43,141 nucleotides of DNA from Candidatus Kaiserbacteria bacterium (GCA_016217975.1 JACRFH010000063.1:1-43141), one strand, 5' to 3'; positions 1-7,700 are shown, numbered from the stretch's first letter. Numbers and translations are program-made. Notes: generated by a model from the letters alone, not told the origin.

Positions 1-8
1 ATTTTTGC

Positions 9-118
9 TATAATAGATTTGCACTCAATCGGACAAGTTGTCTTTTTTAATGGCCGTCTCAGGTCAGTTTAGGGCAACTTGGATTGAGTGCACCGGGGCG
101 GCCATTTAAGTTTTCAAT
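9..118 (+). promoter_or_regulatory. Promoter and structured leader of the recombinase gene
   Basis: A perfect TATAAT lies at 9-14, so transcription should begin near 20-21. The resulting leader of about 100 nt is unusual here because most genes in the window appear leaderless. Two helices interleave: 21-30 pairs with 82-91 and 34-40 with 75-81 (helix A), while 49-56 (AATGGCCG) pairs with 99-106 (CGGCCATT) (helix B). The order A-B-A'-B' is that of an H-type pseudoknot. The 3' arm of helix B ends 12 bases before the start codon, so folding could affect initiation. Alternatively the inverted repeats are recombinase-binding DNA. No strong Shine-Dalgarno is seen. Confidence 0.55.
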
Positions 119-1891
119 ATGAACACTATGCAAAATCTATCATCGCAAAAATTCTTTTTGTATGCTCGCAAGTCTACTGATGTCGAGGACAAGCAGGTTC
201 TTTCGATTGAAGCACAACTCCAAGAATTGCGAGACTATGCCAAGCGAGAGAATATTGAAATCTCCGCCGAGATTGTGGAAAAACAATCTGCGAAAATTCC
301 AGGTCGTCCGATTTTCAATAAAATGTTAGATGAGATTGAAAAACTCGGCGGAAATATCCTCGCTTGGCATCCGGATCGCCTCGCTCGCAATTCTGTTGAT
401 GGTGGACGAGTAATTTATCTCCTCGACACAGGAAAACTTACGAGCTTGAAGTTTCCGACTTTTTGGTGCGATAGCACTTCGCAAGGAAAGTTCATGCTCA
501 ACATCGCCTTTGGGCAAAGCAAATACTATGTGGATTCGCTTGCCGAGAATACCAAACGAGGATTGCGCCAAAAAGTGAGGCGCGGAGAGTATCCCTGCCT
601 TGCGCCTATCGGCTATATCAACGATGTGCGGACAAAAACTGTGGTCGTGGATAAAAAGCGCGCCTCACTCATTCGCAAAGCGTTTGAGCTGTATGCGAAA
701 AATGGGAGCAGATTAGAGGACATCTCAAACTTTTTGGCGCAATCTGGCATCCATTCAAAAAACGGCAAGCGACTCCACCGAGACAGAATTACTTTTATCC
801 TTTCCAATCCATTCTACTACGGACATTTTCGCTATGGCGGCGAAATCCACGAGGGCAAGCACCAGCCAGTCGTCTCAAAGAAAATTTTTGACAAGGCGCA
901 GGAAGTTTTGAAACAGCGAGGCAGACCACACCACAAGCAGAAAAACGAACCACAACCATTTTGCGGCCTCTTATCCTGCGCCTCGTGCGGAATGATGATA
1001 ACTGGCGAATACAAGGTGAAGCACCAAAAGAACGGCAATGTTCACGAGTATGTCTATTACCACTGCACTAAGAAATCAAAACTCAAATGTCCCGAACCTT
1101 GTATTCGCCAAGAAGAACTGGATCGCCAGTTATCATCTCTATTACAAGAATTTTCTTTGAGACAGGATTGGGCGGCGGAATTACAAAAGATGTTAGAAAA
1201 AGAGAACTCCGAAGCCGCCCAATCCTCAACCGCTTTTGTTCAGGAAGTCGGAAACAAAATCCGCGCCATACAAGCAAAACTCCAGCGACTTCTCGATGGA
1301 TATTTGGAACAGGATATTGAAAGAGAAATCTACCGAACCGAAAAAGCAAAACTCCTTTCCGAAAAGAAGTCGCTGGAAGAACAAATGACGCGGATTGAAC
1401 AAAAGCGGACTGGCTGGCTCGAACCGATGGCGGAATGGATAAAAGAGGCAGGAAACCTGCCTGAAATCGCACGGGAGAGTAGCCTTTTTGCGAAAAAGGT
1501 TGCTGCCAAAGAAATCTTTGGCTCGAACCTCGTTTTGGCCAACCGCGAGGCGCGACAGAGCGCGCCGAGCGGAGAGGATTTGTCGGGGCAAAACGCATGG
1601 GCGGCACTTCGTGCCGCCAACGAAAAAGTCGGTCAATTTTCTGAAAGTCAGATTTTGGTGCGGGTAGCGGGAATCGAACCCGCATTTTTTGATTGGCAAC
1701 CAAACGTTCTACCACTGAACCATACCCGCGATACTGAACTTGGCGATTATAGCCTGAAATTCAGGGATTCTGCAATTTCGCTACTTCCTCGGCTCCTTCA
1801 AAAGCAGAATCTGGTGTTGTATCTCGGGCTTGAGCATCGTGGCGATGAGTCCCACAATCGCGATCAAAGTCGCAAGCGCTGGCGCCCATGA
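119..1891 (+). CDS. Large serine recombinase (resolvase/integrase)
   Basis: Site-specific DNA recombinase of the serine family, acting through a 5'-phosphoserine link. The N-terminal resolvase domain starts with YARKST, with the nucleophile at Ser19. A Recombinase domain follows (about 160-270), then a zinc-ribbon-like segment (CASCG near 287-291 and CPEPC near 322-326) and a charged coiled coil (about 345-425), the standard order of large serine recombinases. From about residue 513 the frame is the antisense of tRNA-Gly (the VAGIEPA reading) and then overlaps the convergent gene by 110 bases. The last ~80 residues are therefore probably chromosomal read-through rather than original protein. 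This fits an integrase that inserts at a tRNA 3' end. The rest of its element would lie left of the window. Confidence 0.9.
   Translation: MNTMQNLSSQKFFLYARKSTDVEDKQVLSIEAQLQELRDYAKRENIEISAEIVEKQSAKIPGRPIFNKMLDEIEKLGGNILAWHPDRLARNSVDGGRVIYLLDTGKLTSLKFPTFWCDSTSQGKFMLNIAFGQSKYYVDSLAENTKRGLRQKVRRGEYPCLAPIGYINDVRTKTVVVDKKRASLIRKAFELYAKNGSRLEDISNFLAQSGIHSKNGKRLHRDRITFILSNPFYYGHFRYGGEIHEGKHQPVVSKKIFDKAQEVLKQRGRPHHKQKNEPQPFCGLLSCASCGMMITGEYKVKHQKNGNVHEYVYYHCTKKSKLKCPEPCIRQEELDRQLSSLLQEFSLRQDWAAELQKMLEKENSEAAQSSTAFVQEVGNKIRAIQAKLQRLLDGYLEQDIEREIYRTEKAKLLSEKKSLEEQMTRIEQKRTGWLEPMAEWIKEAGNLPEIARESSLFAKKVAAKEIFGSNLVLANREARQSAPSGEDLSGQNAWAALRAANEKVGQFSESQILVRVAGIEPAFFDWQPNVLPLNHTRDTELGDYSLKFRDSAISLLPRLLQKQNLVLYLGLEHRGDESHNRDQSRKRWRP
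1656..1729 (-). tRNA. tRNA-Gly(GCC)
   Basis: On the minus strand the acceptor arm GCGGGTA pairs with TACCCGC. The anticodon loop is TTGCCAA (anticodon GCC) on a TTTGG/TCAAA stem, the T arm carries GGTTCGATTCC, the discriminator is A, and CCA is encoded at 1658-1656. The other two tRNA genes in the window do not encode CCA. The gene lies wholly within the antisense tail of the recombinase ORF. Confidence 0.95.
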
Positions 1892-2710
1892 GCCCGTGCG
1901 ACACTGGGCCGAAACGTACCAGAAGAGGAGGAGCCCGACAAAAATGGCAAGTATGAGGGCGACATTCCATTCCCTGCTATAGAGACTCGCCTCGTCAAAT
2001 TTCTGCAGCACCAGCGTGAGGACGAAAATGAGATAGAGTACGAGCAGGATCGCCCATAATTTCGACGCGCCGCCGACGAGGCAGAGATTATTAAGTGCGT
2101 TTGTTGCAGTAACAGCTCCCGTGGTTTCGATTTGTGGAACGGTAGTTGTGGACGATGTAGTGCCCTGGATTCCCCCGATGTCTCCGCCCTTGTCGCCTTC
2201 CGTAATTACTGGAGGCGGCATAGTTGTCACGGTATCAGATGGATATTCGTACGAGACGATCGGGACATAAGGTGTCGGCGCCATGATGCCAGTGACAAGG
2301 CCCGACAATGAGTATGCGCATGTCTGTGAGGCGCCCGTGCTGTCCTTTAGAGCCGCGAGGAGTGTTACACGGATCGTTACATCGGGGCCACGGGGCGATT
2401 CGGGCATGTCCACGTGCATGCGGAGACTTCCATCGGCATTGGCCCAGCGGGTCATGAAGTAAAAAGGCACCGAGACATCCCCTGCCGAGGCCGCGATTGC
2501 CACGTAGGAAGGGTCGGAAACCGTGAAATCGAATGAATCGAGGCTCCCGTTGTACACGTGGGCCTGTATATCCGAGAGCGTGATGGCCGCGCAGGCATTT
2601 TGGCCAGGCGGGAGGATTTGAGACGGGAGAACTGTGTTTGCGGAAGCCGATCCGGGAGCAAATATAACAAGCGCGAGAGCCGCGACAGATCCTGCCAAAA
2701 AGCGTTTCAT
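1781..2710 (-). CDS. Exported protein with three C-terminal membrane segments, unknown function
   Basis: 309 residues. An N-terminal signal peptide (MKRFLAGSVAALALVIF, likely cut after ASA near residue 24) precedes an extracytoplasmic region of about 190 residues. This contains a Thr/Ser/Pro-rich stretch (about 165-200) and is followed by three hydrophobic helices (about 217-238, 250-268 and 276-293). I do not recognise the family; the plan resembles secretion-linked membrane proteins of CPR bacteria. Upstream on its strand a TTGACT and a TACTAA lie before the ATG, with AAGGTG as a weak Shine-Dalgarno. Its 3' end overlaps the recombinase frame, which is probably an artefact of that frame's read-through. 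Confidence 0.75.
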   Translation of the reverse strand: MKRFLAGSVAALALVIFAPGSASANTVLPSQILPPGQNACAAITLSDIQAHVYNGSLDSFDFTVSDPSYVAIAASAGDVSVPFYFMTRWANADGSLRMHVDMPESPRGPDVTIRVTLLAALKDSTGASQTCAYSLSGLVTGIMAPTPYVPIVSYEYPSDTVTTMPPPVITEGDKGGDIGGIQGTTSSTTTVPQIETTGAVTATNALNNLCLVGGASKLWAILLVLYLIFVLTLVLQKFDEASLYSREWNVALILAIFVGLLLFWYVSAQCRTGSWAPALATLIAIVGLIATMLKPEIQHQILLLKEPRK

Positions 2711-3041
2711 GGCGGCACCTTAGTACCTCTCAATGTATGAGTCAATTGATGTTTAGTAATCGAACACACTTTTAGAAAAAAGCGAGGTTTAAAGCCATTC
2801 TATCGGACATGCAGTACTGGAAAAAGAGGCATTGTGAAGGACAAATTCAAAATACCAAAATGAAGCAAAATATAGCCAAAACTGGGGAAAACTCTGGGGA
2901 TATGTGGATTACAAGGACACGCGTATCTTACGGTGTATAGGTCATGGCGATTATTTGGCTCAAAATATACCTATTCCAGACATATTCCGAAAACGGACAA
3001 TTAATCACTGACGTAATTCGTTACTAAGTAACGTGTTTTGA
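2711..3041. other. Gene-free stretch upstream of yraN
   Basis: No credible coding frame is seen. The left end carries the minus-strand promoter of the exported protein; the rest is AT-rich sequence without recognisable RNA or repeat. The parS-like cluster starts at its right edge. Confidence 0.5.
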
Positions 3042-3059
3042 TGTTTTCACGTGAAAACA
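3042..3059. promoter_or_regulatory. parS-like palindrome 1
   Basis: An 18-bp perfect palindrome, TGTTTTCACGTGAAAACA. It contains the 12-bp core TTTCACGTGAAA of the ParB-binding consensus TGTTTCACGTGAAACA, with one extra base in each arm. It lies upstream of the yraN promoter, so an operator role is the alternative. Confidence 0.5.
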
Positions 3060-3097
3060 ATTTAAATTGTCGATTGGAGAGGCTGTATAATCCTCGA

Positions 3098-3493
3098 ATG
3101 ATTACCTCGAAAAGACAAACGGGAAACCTTGGAGAGGAGATCGCAGTCCAGTTTCTCGTGAAAAAGGGATTCAAAATCATTGAGAGGAATTACAACAAGC
3201 CGTGGGGTGAGATAGATATCATAGCCGAGAAAGGGAATATAGTGAGGTTTGTAGAGGTAAAATCTGTTTCACGTGAAATAAAAGAGGGTGTTACACGTGA
3301 AATCGACTACCGTCCGGAGGAGCTTGTGAATGCGAGAAAGCTGCGAAAATTGGCTCGGACGGCTGCTCTCTACATGGAGTCAAAGCGAGATAAGAGGGAA
3401 TTTCAGATCGATGCCATAGGCGTAATAATGGATGAATCAAAAAGAATCGCTCGGTGTAGATTTTTCGAACAAGCTCTCGAGGATAACTTGTAA
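3098..3493 (+). CDS. yraN: YraN/UPF0102-family endonuclease-like protein
   Basis: 131 residues from the chosen ATG. TATAAT at 3086-3091 ends exactly six bases before it, indicating a leaderless message; the longer frame from 3038 would place the promoter inside the gene. The restriction-endonuclease-like fold motifs are visible: GNLGEEIAVQFL, then WGEIDIIAEK and VRFVEVKS (the D...ExK active-site pattern). The family often lies near rnhB and ribosomal genes, but its biochemical role is unsettled. Two parS-like sites (3265-3280 and 3289-3304) lie inside the coding region. Confidence 0.88.
   Translation: MITSKRQTGNLGEEIAVQFLVKKGFKIIERNYNKPWGEIDIIAEKGNIVRFVEVKSVSREIKEGVTREIDYRPEELVNARKLRKLARTAALYMESKRDKREFQIDAIGVIMDESKRIARCRFFEQALEDNL
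3265..3280. promoter_or_regulatory. parS-like site 2
   Basis: TGTTTCACGTGAAATA matches the ParB-binding parS consensus TGTTTCACGTGAAACA at 15 of 16 positions. It lies within the yraN coding sequence; parS sites inside genes are common in other bacteria. Confidence 0.6.
3289..3304. promoter_or_regulatory. parS-like site 3 (weaker)
   Basis: TGTTACACGTGAAATC matches the parS consensus at 13 of 16 positions, 24 bp downstream of site 2 in the same orientation. It is probably a secondary site of one cluster. Confidence 0.4.
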
Positions 3494-3522
3494 AGGACAT
3501 CAAGGACATGATGCTGTCCTTT
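3492..3522 (+). terminator. Terminator hairpin after yraN
   Basis: AAAGGACA at 3492-3499 pairs with TGTCCTTT at 3515-3522. The stem is extended inward by TCA/TGA pairing and followed by TTTAATATT. It starts at the yraN stop codon. Confidence 0.5.
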
Positions 3523-3575
3523 AATATTCATGATATGGTTGTTGCTAACTTACCTTGCGATCTAAGCGGGCCTCG

Positions 3576-3609
3576 CCCGTCGTAGCTCGCTTCGGCGAGC
3601 GAAGACGGG
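3576..3609 (+). other. Stable hairpin overlapping the 5' end of tRNA-Pro
   Basis: CCCGTC (3576-3581) pairs with GACGGG (3604-3609), and inside it GCTCGC pairs with GCGAGC around a UUCG tetraloop closed by C-G, an exceptionally stable loop. The 3' arm includes the first four bases of tRNA-Pro, so this fold and the tRNA acceptor stem exclude each other in the precursor. Confidence 0.5.
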
Positions 3610-3676
3610 GCGTCGTATACCGGTAGTACGCTTGCTTTGGGAGCAAGTAGACAGAGTTCGATTCTCTGCGCCCCGA
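3606..3676 (+). tRNA. tRNA-Pro(UGG)
   Basis: Acceptor CGGGGCG pairs with CGCCCCG. The anticodon arm CTTGC-TTTGGGA-GCAAG gives anticodon TGG, and the T arm is CAGAG-TTCGATT-CTCTG with discriminator A. CCA is not encoded (CAA follows). Its 3' end forms the left copy of a 19-bp direct repeat that bounds the following island. Confidence 0.95.
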
Positions 3677-3680
3677 CAAA
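3662..3680 (+). repeat. Left 19-bp direct repeat (candidate attL in tRNA-Pro)
   Basis: The 19 bases covering the 3' side of the T arm, the acceptor 3' strand and four following bases of tRNA-Pro are repeated exactly at 7958-7976. A tRNA 3' end duplicated at the far side of an accessory region is the standard footprint of site-specific integration. Confidence 0.8.
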
Positions 3681-3750
3681 GAACTCGACGGGATGTGCGG
3701 GGCACATTTTACCCGTTTCATAAAATCGCATTCCGTGGCATGATTTCGAA

Positions 3751-4101
3751 ATGAGAGACAATTGGCACGATATACAGAAAAAAGCCATTAATTTCAGGGA
3801 TATTCGGGATTGGAAACAGTTTCACAACCCAAAGGATATGGCACTTTCTCTCGTTCTGGAGGCGGCCGAAGTCATGGAGCATTTTCAATGGAAGTCGGAA
3901 AAAGAGATAAAAGCTTACGCCAAATCAAACAGAGATGAAATCGGCGATGAATTAGCGGACGTTGTCTACTGGATTGCAACAATGAGCCACGACCTAGGTA
4001 TTGATCTCCCAGAGGCGTTCAAAAAGAAAATGAAGAAGAACGATCAGAAATACCCAGTTACTAAATCCAAAGGCAAGCACACAAAGTACACCGATCTGTA
4101 A
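3751..4101 (+). CDS. MazG-like nucleotide pyrophosphohydrolase
   Basis: 116 residues, all-alpha NTP pyrophosphohydrolase of the MazG/RS21-C6 type, which hydrolyses nucleoside triphosphates (often dCTP or modified dNTPs) to the monophosphate and PPi using Mg. The metal-binding helices are visible: LEAAEVMEHFQW near 30-41 and DEIGDELADVVYWI near 62-75. A CATGAT box ends six bases before the ATG, consistent with a leaderless start. The next gene begins three bases after the stop, so the two are almost certainly co-transcribed. Substrate specificity cannot be read from sequence. Confidence 0.88.
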   Translation: MRDNWHDIQKKAINFRDIRDWKQFHNPKDMALSLVLEAAEVMEHFQWKSEKEIKAYAKSNRDEIGDELADVVYWIATMSHDLGIDLPEAFKKKMKKNDQKYPVTKSKGKHTKYTDL

Positions 4102-4104
4102 GTT

Positions 4105-6129
4105 ATGACTCAGATCCAGACTTTCCCGTTTGAGAAGGATAAATTCGATCAGCTAAAAGAATATCATTTTGGGTTGAATTGGCCCGTCGTCTATATTCAA
4201 GAGAACGGGAAGGAGATGTACATAGGCCAATCGACGAGTGTATATAGCCGCAGTAAGCAGCACTTTGATAACCCGGACAGAGTTCGCTTAAAAAGATTAC
4301 ATATCATTACGGATGAAGAATTTAATTTATCGTCCGCGTATGATTTTGAAGCGTATTTGATTCAATACATTGCTGCCGAAGGAATATATAAATTGCAAAA
4401 TGAAAATGGCGGACTCGTTAATCATAATTACTTCGATAGGGAGAAATATCTAGCCAAGCTTGAAACCGTTTGGCCTCTACTTCGTGAAAAGGCATTGGTT
4501 AAACAGGAACTCAAAGACATAAGAAACAGTGAGTTTTTCAAGTACTCACCCTATAAGGCATTGACACCGGAACAATTAATAGTTTCCGAGAATCTTGAGA
4601 AAAGTATAAGGAAAGGCAAACCTGTAACGCATGTCATAAATGGGTCGCCCGGAACGGGTAAATCTATTCTCGCGCTTTATCTATTGAAGCTCTTGAGAGA
4701 AACGAAACAAACCAAACATCTAAATGCAGCTCTCGTAGTGCCAATGCGTAGTCTGCGAGGCACTCTGCAAAGGGTTTTGAAGCGCGCCCCGGGCATGGGC
4801 GCTGGTATGGTTATCGGCCCGAGTGACGTGATAAAGCAAAAATACGACCTCCTCATTGTCGACGAAGCGCATAGACTACGTCGACGAGTCAATCTGACGA
4901 ACTTTCCATCCTTTGACGGTACTAATAAAGCTCTTGGGCTGAGTAAAGAATCGACACAGCTAGATTGGATTATGGCGTCTTCTGTGCAACAGATTTTCTT
5001 CTATGACCAGCGCCAGAATATTGTTCCTGGCGATGTTCGGCCAGCAGATTTTGAGGAGCTGAATGCCATTCAGCACGAATTAGTGAGTCAGATGCGTGTA
5101 GAAGGCGGCGATGATTATTTGAAATTTATTGACGATCTTCTTGAGCTTAATCGGGCAACTCCGCTGAAATCTGAGAAATACGAGTTCAAAATTTATGACG
5201 ATATTCGAGATATGGTTCGCGACATCAAGATGAAGGATGCAGAGCATAAGCTAGCTAGACTTGTGGCCGGATATGCATGGTCCTGGAATACAAAAGGAGG
5301 CAAAGATGGTCACGATATTGAAATCGACGGTCTAAAGCTCGTCTGGAACAGTACCAATTTAGACTGGGTAAATTCCAGGAATTCGATCAACGAAGTTGGA
5401 TGCATCTACACGGTGCAGGGATATGATCTAAATTATGCTGGGATCATCATCGGACCTGAACTTTCCTATAACGAATCGACAGGCAAGCTAGTTATAGACG
5501 AGAAAAAGTACAAAGACATCAACGGCAAGCGTTCCATTACTGAGCCCGGCGAGTTGAAGAGATACATAATCAACATTTATAAAACTCTTCTCACCCGTGG
5601 AATTAAGGGAACATATGTATACGTGGTTGATGAAAAACTGAGAAATCAATTCAAGCAATTGCTTGGCAATATGTCAGTTAAAAGTCCAATTGTGATATCA
5701 GAGAAACTGACACTTTCTCCGATCACGGTCGCGATGGTACAAATACCCCTCGTGGGCTCTGCGCCTTGCGGAAACCCATTGCTGGGTGAAGAAAATATCG
5801 AAGAGCACATTTTAGTCGAGAAGTCGAAAATAAAACATGGTTATCAATATTTCATTCTTCGGGCAGAAGGTGACTCAATGGATCTTGCGGGGATTAATGA
5901 TGGAGATATTGTCCTATGTCGTCAGCAAGAGAAGGCTGATACCGGAGATCGTGTAGTAGCGCTTTTAGGTGGTGAGAATGTGACAATTAAGAAATATGGT
6001 CCACGCGAAAATGGGATCCGCTTGCTCTTGCCCGTAAGTTCAAACAAAAGTCATATACCAATTACTCCAGGTGAGGGCGACAGTGTGCAGGGCATCGTGC
6101 AAGAAGTAATCGAAGAAAGAGATGAATAG
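4105..6129 (+). CDS. GIY-YIG nuclease / DUF2075 (Schlafen-type) helicase / S24 peptidase fusion
   Basis: 674 residues with three domains. The N-terminal GIY-YIG nuclease (about 25-110) has VVYI, MYIGQ, the Arg of SVYSRSKQH and Glu in FEAYLIQYI. The central DUF2075 P-loop helicase-like ATPase has Walker A NGSPGTGKS near 179-187, Walker B LLIVDEAH near 249-256, and later VGCIYTVQGYDLNYAG and LKRYIINIYKTLLTRG. The C-terminal LexA/UmuD-like S24 peptidase (about 545-670) has a Cys-Gly cleavage site in GSAPCGNP, Ser in EGDSM and Lys in VTIKKY, so autoproteolysis looks intact. DUF2075 proteins are found in defence regions. Coupling to a RecA-responsive self-cleaving domain and a MazG-like partner suggests a damage- or phage-sensing system (inference). 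Confidence 0.88.
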   Translation: MTQIQTFPFEKDKFDQLKEYHFGLNWPVVYIQENGKEMYIGQSTSVYSRSKQHFDNPDRVRLKRLHIITDEEFNLSSAYDFEAYLIQYIAAEGIYKLQNENGGLVNHNYFDREKYLAKLETVWPLLREKALVKQELKDIRNSEFFKYSPYKALTPEQLIVSENLEKSIRKGKPVTHVINGSPGTGKSILALYLLKLLRETKQTKHLNAALVVPMRSLRGTLQRVLKRAPGMGAGMVIGPSDVIKQKYDLLIVDEAHRLRRRVNLTNFPSFDGTNKALGLSKESTQLDWIMASSVQQIFFYDQRQNIVPGDVRPADFEELNAIQHELVSQMRVEGGDDYLKFIDDLLELNRATPLKSEKYEFKIYDDIRDMVRDIKMKDAEHKLARLVAGYAWSWNTKGGKDGHDIEIDGLKLVWNSTNLDWVNSRNSINEVGCIYTVQGYDLNYAGIIIGPELSYNESTGKLVIDEKKYKDINGKRSITEPGELKRYIINIYKTLLTRGIKGTYVYVVDEKLRNQFKQLLGNMSVKSPIVISEKLTLSPITVAMVQIPLVGSAPCGNPLLGEENIEEHILVEKSKIKHGYQYFILRAEGDSMDLAGINDGDIVLCRQQEKADTGDRVVALLGGENVTIKKYGPRENGIRLLLPVSSNKSHIPITPGEGDSVQGIVQEVIEERDE

Positions 6130-6310
6130 GGCAGTGGACGCTCGCTACGGCAAACGCTTATTCAAATCCGAGCCTGAGCGGCTCGAATTTCTTTTCGACC
6201 TTTATATGGGGATAATTGCAAAAGATGTTGCAAAATAAGGCTATTTCGACACGTGAATAATTTACCTTGTTGGTAAAGAAAACTTGCGCTATAATCCCAT
6301 TCCATATACT
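6130..6310. other. Spacer before the TA module
   Basis: 181 bases without a convincing gene; the right part carries TATAAT at 6290-6295, which serves the toxin gene starting at 6311. Confidence 0.5.
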
Positions 6311-6616
6311 ATGGAAATATCCTTCAAGAACGGTCGAGAGAAGGAATTTTATCAGAGTAAGTCCGCTCTTACGAGCGCATATGGTGATCGAATGGCGCGA
6401 AAGATTGCCCAGCGAATCAGCGAGCTGCAGGCAGCGGGAACTGCGCAGCAACTACCGAGCGGAGCACGATTCCACGAGCATAGCGGAAGGCGTGAAGGAC
6501 TCTTCTCCATCAATTTAGTACAGCCTATGCGGCTCATCGTAAGGCCAACGTGCTCGTATAAAGCTTGGGTCGAGATAACGAGCGTGGAGATTTACGAGAT
6601 AATGGACCCCCACTAG
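6311..6616 (+). CDS. HigB/RelE-type toxin (putative mRNA interferase)
   Basis: 101 residues, small basic protein of the RelE/HigB superfamily, which cleaves mRNA on the ribosome. Typical features are MARKIAQRISELQAA in the helical part, the strand LFSINLVQPMRLIVRP, and the C-terminal YKAWVEITSVEIYEIMD. TATAAT lies at 6290-6295, so the leader is very short, and the start at 6311 is preferred over 6284 because the latter precedes the -10 box. The antitoxin begins six bases after the stop, giving toxin-first order as in higBA loci. Confidence 0.85.
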   Translation: MEISFKNGREKEFYQSKSALTSAYGDRMARKIAQRISELQAAGTAQQLPSGARFHEHSGRREGLFSINLVQPMRLIVRPTCSYKAWVEITSVEIYEIMDPH

Positions 6617-6622
6617 AAATAT

Positions 6623-7693
6623 ATGGTCGAGACAAAACTTTCTTATAATCCGGATTTCGCTATACACCCTGGCGAGACACTTCGCGAGGAACTTGATCTC
6701 GCGAGCATCTCCCAAGTGGAACTCGTGCAACGAACGGGCCTTAGCGAGAAACACATAAGCCAAATCATAAACGGCGAGGCCTCTGTCACTCCAGATACAG
6801 CTATCAAACTTGAGCGTTCTTTGGGCATAGCTGCTGAATTTTGGGCGAATTTACAGAAAAATTACGATGTGACAGTAGCGAGAATAGAATCAGAGAAACG
6901 ACTCGCAAAGGAAATAGATGAATCTAGGAAATTTAAATGCTATGAAGAACTTGTCAGTGTTGGTTGCATAAAGCCCGCACAAGATTTGAAAGAAAAAGCA
7001 GAAAATCTCTTGAATTTCTTTGCCGTAGATTCTCTTGCTTATTTGCCGCAAACGGAAGCAATCGCTTTCCGCCAAACTCGTGGAAAATTCGATGAACGCT
7101 CTCTTGCTGCATGGTTACGGTGTGGAGAAATTGAAGCGTCGAGGCTTCAAGTCGGACCGTTTAATAAAATGCGGGTGCGAGAAATTATTCCAGAGATCAA
7201 GAAATTGACCTTACTTCCCGAGGGATTTGGTAGAAAATTACAAACGCTTTGTGCAACAGCTGGCATTGCAGTAGTGTTTAGTCCGTATTTTAAAAAGACA
7301 CGCGTAAGCGGGTCAACCAGATGGATTGGGGACAAGGCTGTAATTCAGATAAATACAAAAGGTGCGTATAGCGACATATTTTGGTTTACGTTTTTCCATG
7401 AGCTTGGACACGTGATGTTGCACGGTGTTAAAGAACGGTTCTTAGAATTTGAGGGGAAAACGAAAGATGAAAAAGAGCGAGAGGCAGATGAATTTGCAGC
7501 CAAGAATCTCATACCAGAATCGGAATACGGGACATATATTCGATCTGGTAAACTGGACCGCGTCACTGCAGAAAGATTCGCGAGATCAGTTGGTATCGAT
7601 GCAAGTATTGTCTTGGGTCGACTGGCATACGATGGGTTTGCTCAGTGGCGACAAATCGCACATGATAGACCACGCTTAATGATCCGACCTTAA
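6623..7693 (+). CDS. HigA-type antitoxin fused to an ImmA/IrrE zinc peptidase
   Basis: 356 residues. The N-terminal XRE/HigA helix-turn-helix (about 10-75) has HPGETLREELDLASISQVELV and LSEKHISQIINGEASVTPDTA. The C-terminal ImmA/IrrE metallopeptidase domain has the zinc motif HELGH (FFHELGHVMLH near 257-267) and the distal glutamate region EREADEFAAKNLIP. HigA binds and neutralises HigB and represses the operon; IrrE-like peptidases cleave repressors on stress. A single polypeptide carrying both could let a signal switch off the antitoxin by proteolysis (inference). It lies inside the tRNA-Pro island. Confidence 0.88.
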   Translation: MVETKLSYNPDFAIHPGETLREELDLASISQVELVQRTGLSEKHISQIINGEASVTPDTAIKLERSLGIAAEFWANLQKNYDVTVARIESEKRLAKEIDESRKFKCYEELVSVGCIKPAQDLKEKAENLLNFFAVDSLAYLPQTEAIAFRQTRGKFDERSLAAWLRCGEIEASRLQVGPFNKMRVREIIPEIKKLTLLPEGFGRKLQTLCATAGIAVVFSPYFKKTRVSGSTRWIGDKAVIQINTKGAYSDIFWFTFFHELGHVMLHGVKERFLEFEGKTKDEKEREADEFAAKNLIPESEYGTYIRSGKLDRVTAERFARSVGIDASIVLGRLAYDGFAQWRQIAHDRPRLMIRP

Positions 7694-7700
7694 TTTTGGT

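Noticed and set aside
1083-1715. 210-codon minus-strand frame opposite the recombinase
   Set aside because: It lies wholly antisense to a convincing recombinase and partly in the tRNA; no family features.
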